A stretch of DNA of 27,733 nucleotides from CAZEHS01 sp964511875. Lineage in GTDB: Bacteria > Bacillota > Clostridia > Peptostreptococcales > Acidaminobacteraceae. Positions 23,597 to 27,733 of the stretch are shown here, in pieces. The notes below the pieces were generated by a model. That model worked only from the letters and a program-made list of their open reading frames with translations, made no database searches and had not been told where the DNA came from. The first letter of the stretch is position 1. The number at the start of each line of letters is the position of its first letter. The position numbers and the translations under genes were made by a program. The stretch lies in contig CAZEHS010000031.1 in the NCBI GenBank assembly GCA_964511875.1, forward strand, positions 1 through 27,733, given 5' to 3'.

Positions 23597-23924
23597 CGCG
23601 GCATGCCTCCTTGAATGAATGATTGTATCAAGCTTGATCTCAACTTTTCTCCCTTCATTATATATGGAATGGGTTTGTATAGTTTTTATGAACAAAAGGG
23701 ATTGATTTAACATTAACTCATGGTTATCTTGTACTTAACATACAAGGTTTTTCATTCATATTTAAGAAATAATGATAAGAGCAGGTGAGTTATCGGCAAA
23801 CACATTCCAGAGTTACCCTTTTCCATCCTTTCCGAAACATGTTTTAGAGTGGACTGATCGGGGTAATTGCTGAAAATGAATGCTTTACAGGGCAGTATAA
23901 TCAAGAATATCAGGAGGTTCCTTC
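23597..23924. promoter_or_regulatory. Divergent control region of the purine/microcompartment operon
   Basis: This 328-bp AT-rich spacer separates the minus-strand operon from the divergent cyclase gene and should hold promoters for both. Candidate elements are the perfect palindrome ATCAAGCTTGAT (23627-23638), the inverted repeat CTTGTA/TACAAG (23728-23733 and 23741-23746), a minus-strand TATAAT at 23657-23662 and a plus-strand TATAAT at 23896-23901. Neither -10 has a good -35 at the usual spacing, so activator dependence is plausible. No sigma-54 promoter is visible. PucR (24792-26450) is the likely regulator, by inference. Confidence 0.5.
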
Positions 23925-24617
23925 ATGGGACTCAGACTCGTCGATCTTTCACAGGAAATTTTCCAGGGAATGTCGGTTTTCCCTATGCATCAACCGACCT
24001 TCATCATGACCAACATGACACACGAGGAGAATATGCAGGCCACAGGCAGCAAGAAGCTCGGCTTTTCTGCCCGCAATCTGCTCATCAGCGAACACTGCGG
24101 CACACACAGTGACGGCATCTGGGAATACAGGAAGGATGGCGCCACTATCGACAAGATGCCCTTGGAGCAATTCTGGGGCAGCGCAATATGTGTGGATCTC
24201 ACCTTCGTCCCTGCAAACCGTTCCATTGAACCCAAGGATCTTGAAAAAGCCCTTAAGGCTTCAGGACAGGAAATACTCAAGGGAGATATCTTCCTGATGT
24301 ACACCGGTCATTTCGACAGGAATTTCGGAACTGACAAGTGGCAGAAAGAATATACCGGTCTGAGCTATGCCGGCGCCAAGTGGCTGGCCGAAAAAGGCGT
24401 TGTCAATATCGGCGTCGACTCCCCAGCCATTGACCACCCCAGTGATATTGATTTCTCAGCCCACCTGATTTGCGGCGAATATGATATGACCAATACAGAA
24501 AACATGTGCAATCTCGACAAGGTCGCAAACAAGCGCTTCCTATACCTTGGGCTCCCCCTCCGGATCCGTGACGGCAGCGGTTCCCCGATAAGGGCTGTAG
24601 CGCTGCTTGAAGAATAA
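23925..24617 (+). CDS. Cyclase/kynurenine formamidase-like metal hydrolase
   Basis: A 230-residue member of the cyclase family (kynurenine formamidase and isatin hydrolase relatives). The metal motif HCGTHSD (57-63, HxGTHxD) is intact. Family enzymes hydrolyse amide bonds, including the five-membered lactam of isatin. That makes it a good candidate for opening 4-imidazolone to formiminoglycine in the purine pathway; this assignment is inference. GGAGG lies 7 nt before the ATG. The gene is divergent from the formiminotransferase gene, which would use the product, and shares its control region. A long inverted repeat follows its stop codon. Confidence 0.85.
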   Translation: MGLRLVDLSQEIFQGMSVFPMHQPTFIMTNMTHEENMQATGSKKLGFSARNLLISEHCGTHSDGIWEYRKDGATIDKMPLEQFWGSAICVDLTFVPANRSIEPKDLEKALKASGQEILKGDIFLMYTGHFDRNFGTDKWQKEYTGLSYAGAKWLAEKGVVNIGVDSPAIDHPSDIDFSAHLICGEYDMTNTENMCNLDKVANKRFLYLGLPLRIRDGSGSPIRAVALLEE

Positions 24618-24630
24618 AAACATAGCCGTT

Positions 24631-24689
24631 AACCACCGAGAACACCGAAAGGAGCTGTGAAAAGCTCGCATTCGGTGTTCTCGGTGGTT
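24631..24689. terminator. Long perfect inverted repeat between convergent genes
   Basis: A 19-bp arm beginning AACCACCGAGAACACC (24631-24649) is the exact reverse complement of 24671-24689. Inside is a second small stem, GAGCT (24652-24656) with AGCTC (24663-24667). It sits between the convergent cyclase and pucR genes, so it may terminate both transcripts, but there is no T-run directly adjoining the stem. Its sequence also looks like a dispersed repeat. Confidence 0.55.
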
Positions 24690-24791
24690 CGGTGGTTAAT
24701 CATTCTCTTTATATTCATATATTAGAGACATGCTCTTTGATGAAGAATCGCTGAAATACTGTGCATATTCCTTGGCACTTCCTATCCCACC

Positions 24792-26450
24792 TTACAATCC
24801 CAGGATGTTCATGATTTTAAGCGCCGTCTGTAGACCATAGCGGTCATGTTCTGATTCCAGGTTCTTTGAGGTGATCTCCTTGATTCGGTTGATTCGGTAC
24901 AGAATGGTGTTGTAGTGGGTGAACAGGATCTCGGACATCCGTTTCAGGTTCCCGTTGGTGTCAAAGTACACCTGAAGGGTCTTAACCAGCTCGGTGTCCC
25001 TTTTCCGATCATAATCCACAAGATCCTTCAGTGTTGAGTTATAGAAGCTCTGCAGCTCATCTTTAAGATGATCCTGGCAGAAAATCTTATAGATCCCGAG
25101 CTTTTCGAATTCCACAATCCGTTCATCCATGTAAGCCCGTGCGGCTTCTACCGCTTTTTCCGCATCGCGGAGGCTGTGCCAGACCGATTCAATGCCCTTG
25201 CAGGCCCTTCCGATCCCGATCCTGAAATCGAGGCTTCCTATTTTCTGTTCCAGAAGCCGGTCTATTCCGTCGGCTACCTGCCTTATTTCACGGTTGTAAT
25301 TCTGCACGTCGTCCCACATGAAAAGGATGTTCACGTTGTTGCCCTTATTGGATATCAGATAAATCCGATCCTCCGTCTTGCAGCTCATGTCTATCAGATA
25401 GATCATGCGGCCCAGAGTCTGGTTCAGTTCTTCCGCAGTGCTCAGACTCGCAGGCGCTTCATTCAGATGGATGGTCAGTACGGAATACCATGCATCCTTC
25501 CGCAGCCGATAGTAATTGGCCCGTTCTATCGCCTTTTCCTTCCGCCTCTCATCCAAAGAAATCAGGTCCTCGAAGAATTCAGCCTTATACTTGTTCTCAA
25601 CCTCCTGCACAGAAATCCGCTTCAGGAATTCCAGCGCAATGATCATGGAGGCCGACTCCAGGTTAAGGATATCAAAGGATGTGATTTTGCGTTTCAGTCC
25701 GAAAAGGATCATGTGCCCATGAACGTTGTTCCGAATCAGGATGGGTATCATGACACGGTCCACCATCGTATTGCCGCTGGCAACACGATCCTCCACCTTC
25801 TTCATATAACGGTAATGGTTCGATGCGGTTTTGAAGAAAGCCTTCACGCTTTTTATCAGGTCATCATAATCCGTGTCCGGATCCTGCTCATCATGAATGT
25901 ACTCTTCAAAATGGTGATCCTTGACTAGAATCGGATTCTCGACCGTGCGCATCAGAACGCGGATGATTTCCTTGATGCCGCCGCCCTTCAGGATGACATC
26001 CATGGTATCATTGTGAACATTCTCAACCTTTTGAAGCATCGTTGACTGCCGGTTGAATATCTCTTTGAATATAGGGGTCATGATATCACCGAATGGGATA
26101 TCCGCATCCAGCTCGACGATTGGAAGGCGAAGCTCATCGGCCAGGGCAATCACCTCATCCGGCAGCTTCTCCAAATAAGGGAACACCTTGACTCCAATCC
26201 CTGACAGCTTTTTACGCGATGCTTCCTGAATCAGCATGACCTGTTCTTCCAGAGTTGTGATCTTGAAGAAATAGGCCGTAGTCAGAAGGAATTCACCCTC
26301 AGTGACCCAGTTCAGCACATCCGGATCGGCCATGATATTCACCCGTGTGATCACGTTATTCTGAGCATCCCTGCCTGCAATCAGGCGGCAGCTCTTCATC
26401 AGATCCATTTCCAACACTTCTTTGAGAATGATGCCGGTTTCTTTGATCAT
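24792..26450 (-). CDS. PucR family transcriptional regulator
   Basis: A 552-residue regulator with the N-terminal purine-catabolism (PucR) domain (about 8-130; LKEVLEMDLMKSCRLIAG and WVTEGEFLLTTAYFF are characteristic), a GGDEF-like or CdaR-type middle region, and the C-terminal PucR helix-turn-helix (about 495-548), with NLKRMSEILFTHYNTILYRINRI. In Bacillus subtilis PucR controls purine catabolism, so control of this operon and of the cyclase gene is the natural reading. ATG 26450 gives the normal family N-terminus, though its ribosome site (GGGGGCG) is weak. A pair of direct repeats upstream may be autoregulatory sites. Confidence 0.92.
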   Translation of the reverse strand: MIKETGIILKEVLEMDLMKSCRLIAGRDAQNNVITRVNIMADPDVLNWVTEGEFLLTTAYFFKITTLEEQVMLIQEASRKKLSGIGVKVFPYLEKLPDEVIALADELRLPIVELDADIPFGDIMTPIFKEIFNRQSTMLQKVENVHNDTMDVILKGGGIKEIIRVLMRTVENPILVKDHHFEEYIHDEQDPDTDYDDLIKSVKAFFKTASNHYRYMKKVEDRVASGNTMVDRVMIPILIRNNVHGHMILFGLKRKITSFDILNLESASMIIALEFLKRISVQEVENKYKAEFFEDLISLDERRKEKAIERANYYRLRKDAWYSVLTIHLNEAPASLSTAEELNQTLGRMIYLIDMSCKTEDRIYLISNKGNNVNILFMWDDVQNYNREIRQVADGIDRLLEQKIGSLDFRIGIGRACKGIESVWHSLRDAEKAVEAARAYMDERIVEFEKLGIYKIFCQDHLKDELQSFYNSTLKDLVDYDRKRDTELVKTLQVYFDTNGNLKRMSEILFTHYNTILYRINRIKEITSKNLESEHDRYGLQTALKIMNILGL

Positions 26451-26500
26451 GCTGCGCCCCCGTATACGAATAACTATTTATGGAATAACACCAACCATTT

Positions 26501-26519
26501 ACCCAAGTAATAGCATAAT
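26501..26519. promoter_or_regulatory. 19-bp direct repeat upstream of pucR, copy 1
   Basis: ACCCAAGTAATAGCATAAT recurs at 26554-26572 with three mismatches and a 53-bp offset, close to five helical turns. Read on the minus strand and extended, it gives TTACTTGGGTAAA, which is near the PucR box reported for B. subtilis as I recall it (WWWCNTTGGTTAA, two mismatches). It is a candidate autoregulatory operator. Confidence 0.4.
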
Positions 26520-26553
26520 TAATCATTTGGTTTGTATAAATGCTCCAGTACCT

Positions 26554-26572
26554 ACCCACATAATAGCACAAT
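26554..26572. promoter_or_regulatory. 19-bp direct repeat upstream of pucR, copy 2
   Basis: ACCCACATAATAGCACAAT matches 16 of 19 bases of the copy at 26501-26519. Both lie in the 132-bp gap between cobT and pucR. Confidence 0.4.
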
Positions 26573-26582
26573 CCAGGGGACT

Positions 26583-27632
26583 CTACACAACCAAAATCCC
26601 AGCCCCCTCAAACGTCGCCATCTCTTTGCTCATCATCACCGCAGCCTCCAATATTCCAAACATCAGAGCCGCCCCGGTGCCTTCACCCAATCGCATATCC
26701 AGATCGAGGCAGGGTTCAACGCCAAGGAGCTCAGATGCCAGACAGGCCGCTTTTTCCATGGATTTATGGGAAGCGATGAGGTAATGCCGTACTTCCGGTT
26801 TCAGACGAACAGCGATCAGAGCTGAAACAGTTGAGATGAATCCATCCACGATCACAGGTTTTCCAGCAGCCGCACAGCCGAGCATGACTCCTGCCATGCC
26901 CCCTATTTCCAGGCCGCCCACCTTTGCCAGCACATCTATGGGATCGTTGGCGTCAGGGCGGTTCAGCGCTATCCCTTTCCGAATGACTTCAACCTTTCGA
27001 GGAATAAGGGACTCGGGAAGATTGGCTCCCACACCGGTTACTTCCTCAGGTTCTTTTCCTGAAAAAACACTGAGTATCGCCGAGCTGGGGGTTGTATTGC
27101 CGATGCCCATTTCGCCGGTTCCCAGAATTTCGTACCCTTCTTCTATCAGTTCCATGGCTACCCGGATACCCGCTTCCAAGCTTCTGATCGCTTCTTCCCG
27201 GGACATAGCCGGACCTTTTGTGAAGTTGTCCGTGCCGTATCGCACCTTTTCATTTCGAACACCGGGATCATCAAAGTCCACTGCGATCCCGACATCTACA
27301 GGAATCACATCTGCTCCGGCCTGCTTAGCCAGTGCGCATACACCGGTTAACCCGCGGACGAAGTTCCGTGTCTGTGCGAGCGTTACTGACTGAAGTCCCG
27401 TAGCAACGCCTTCCTCTACAATTCCGTGATCCCCCGATAGCACCACGATGCCTCTTCTTGCAACTGAGGGGAAAAGCTCCCCTGTGATTCCTGCCAACTG
27501 CACATACAGATCCTCCAGTTTTCCCATGCTCCCCATCGGCTTTGCCAGATTATCCACCAACTGACGGGCCTTGCTCACCATATCGCGGTCCAGATCCTTG
27601 ATGTCATCCAATGTCCTTTGCAGCAGGTTCAT
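26583..27632 (-). CDS. cobT: Nicotinate-nucleotide--dimethylbenzimidazole phosphoribosyltransferase
   Basis: A 349-residue CobT, which activates the lower ligand base of cobalamin by transferring phosphoribose from nicotinate mononucleotide. Recognisable segments are KPMGSMGKLEDLYVQLAG, VLSGDHGIVEEGV, LGTGEMGIGNTTPSSAI and RLGEGTGAAL. E317 in the last motif has the same number as the catalytic Glu of the Salmonella enzyme. GGAGG lies about 7 nt before the ATG. The rest of a cobalamin operon may lie beyond the right edge. No direct link to purine degradation is evident. Confidence 0.95.
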   Translation of the reverse strand: MNLLQRTLDDIKDLDRDMVSKARQLVDNLAKPMGSMGKLEDLYVQLAGITGELFPSVARRGIVVLSGDHGIVEEGVATGLQSVTLAQTRNFVRGLTGVCALAKQAGADVIPVDVGIAVDFDDPGVRNEKVRYGTDNFTKGPAMSREEAIRSLEAGIRVAMELIEEGYEILGTGEMGIGNTTPSSAILSVFSGKEPEEVTGVGANLPESLIPRKVEVIRKGIALNRPDANDPIDVLAKVGGLEIGGMAGVMLGCAAAGKPVIVDGFISTVSALIAVRLKPEVRHYLIASHKSMEKAACLASELLGVEPCLDLDMRLGEGTGAALMFGILEAAVMMSKEMATFEGAGILVV

Positions 27633-27671
27633 TATTATGCCTCCTCATATAGTGCCTTTCCGGACAAAAAC

Positions 27672-27711
27672 AAAAAAATCCAGGAACCGACACAAAAATG
27701 TCGACCCTGGA
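27672..27711 (-). terminator. Intrinsic terminator or leader hairpin upstream of cobT
   Basis: TCCAGG (27679-27684) pairs with CCTGGA (27706-27711) and CGACA (27688-27692) with TGTCG (27699-27703). On the minus strand this hairpin runs into TTTTTTTG and more T residues. It would end a minus-strand gene beyond the right edge, or attenuate cobT if transcription starts further upstream. Confidence 0.65.
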
Positions 27712-27733
27712 CTTTACCATGATCCATGTCTAA

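Noticed and set aside
23597..23713. Upstream extension of the formiminotransferase frame
   Set aside because: The ATG at 23596 has AGGAGG at good distance and gives the family N-terminus; the extension is AT-rich intergenic sequence.

Overview
The window looks like part of the chromosome of an anaerobic Bacillota, most likely a Clostridia. Supporting signs are strong GGAGG ribosome binding sites, TTG starts, a clostridial-type sigma-54 activator, NCS2 purine permease, multi-subunit molybdenum hydroxylase, PucR regulator, and dispersed GC-rich palindromic repeats. All gene calls come from reading the sequence; no database search was possible.

Left part (1-5273). A YfcC-type carboxylate/amino-acid permease (minus) and an opine-dehydrogenase-family gene (plus) diverge from a 700-bp control region. 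Each has a near-perfect -24/-12 sigma-54 promoter. The sigma-54 activator that probably drives both lies just downstream of the dehydrogenase.

Core (5547-24617). About 18 kb of minus-strand, tightly packed and often overlapping genes encode purine catabolism together with a bacterial microcompartment (BMC) shell. In transcription order they are: glutamate formiminotransferase family (23596), allantoinase/hydantoinase family, isochorismatase-like amidohydrolase, UbiX, UbiD, BMC-H, an 85-residue unknown protein, BMC-H, BMC-H, a flavoprotein-fold protein, BMC-P (EutN/CcmL), an adenine deaminase, a purine permease, then after an internal terminator the FAD, 2Fe-2S and two-piece molybdenum subunits of a xanthine-dehydrogenase-type enzyme, a second adenine deaminase and a guanine deaminase. 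A metal-dependent cyclase-family hydrolase is transcribed divergently (23925-24617), and a PucR regulator follows on the minus strand. A cobT gene closes the window.

Main idea. The enzyme set matches, step for step by chemistry, the classical anaerobic purine fermentation worked out biochemically in purinolytic clostridia: xanthine -> 4-ureido-5-imidazolecarboxylate -> 4-amino-5-imidazolecarboxylate -> 4-aminoimidazole -> 4-imidazolone -> formiminoglycine -> glycine plus formimino-tetrahydrofolate. I propose allantoinase-like = xanthine ring opening, isochorismatase-like = ureido hydrolysis, UbiD/UbiX = decarboxylation, one of the deaminases = aminoimidazole deamination, cyclase = imidazolone opening, and FtcD-like = formimino transfer. 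The BMC shell would enclose some of these steps, perhaps to hold the labile imidazole intermediates. No aldehyde dehydrogenase, phosphotransacylase or alcohol dehydrogenase is present, so this is not a classical aldehyde metabolosome. The 85-residue protein and the flavoprotein share an N-terminal amphipathic segment that resembles a cargo-targeting peptide. The pathway assignments are inference; the families and gene order are seen directly.
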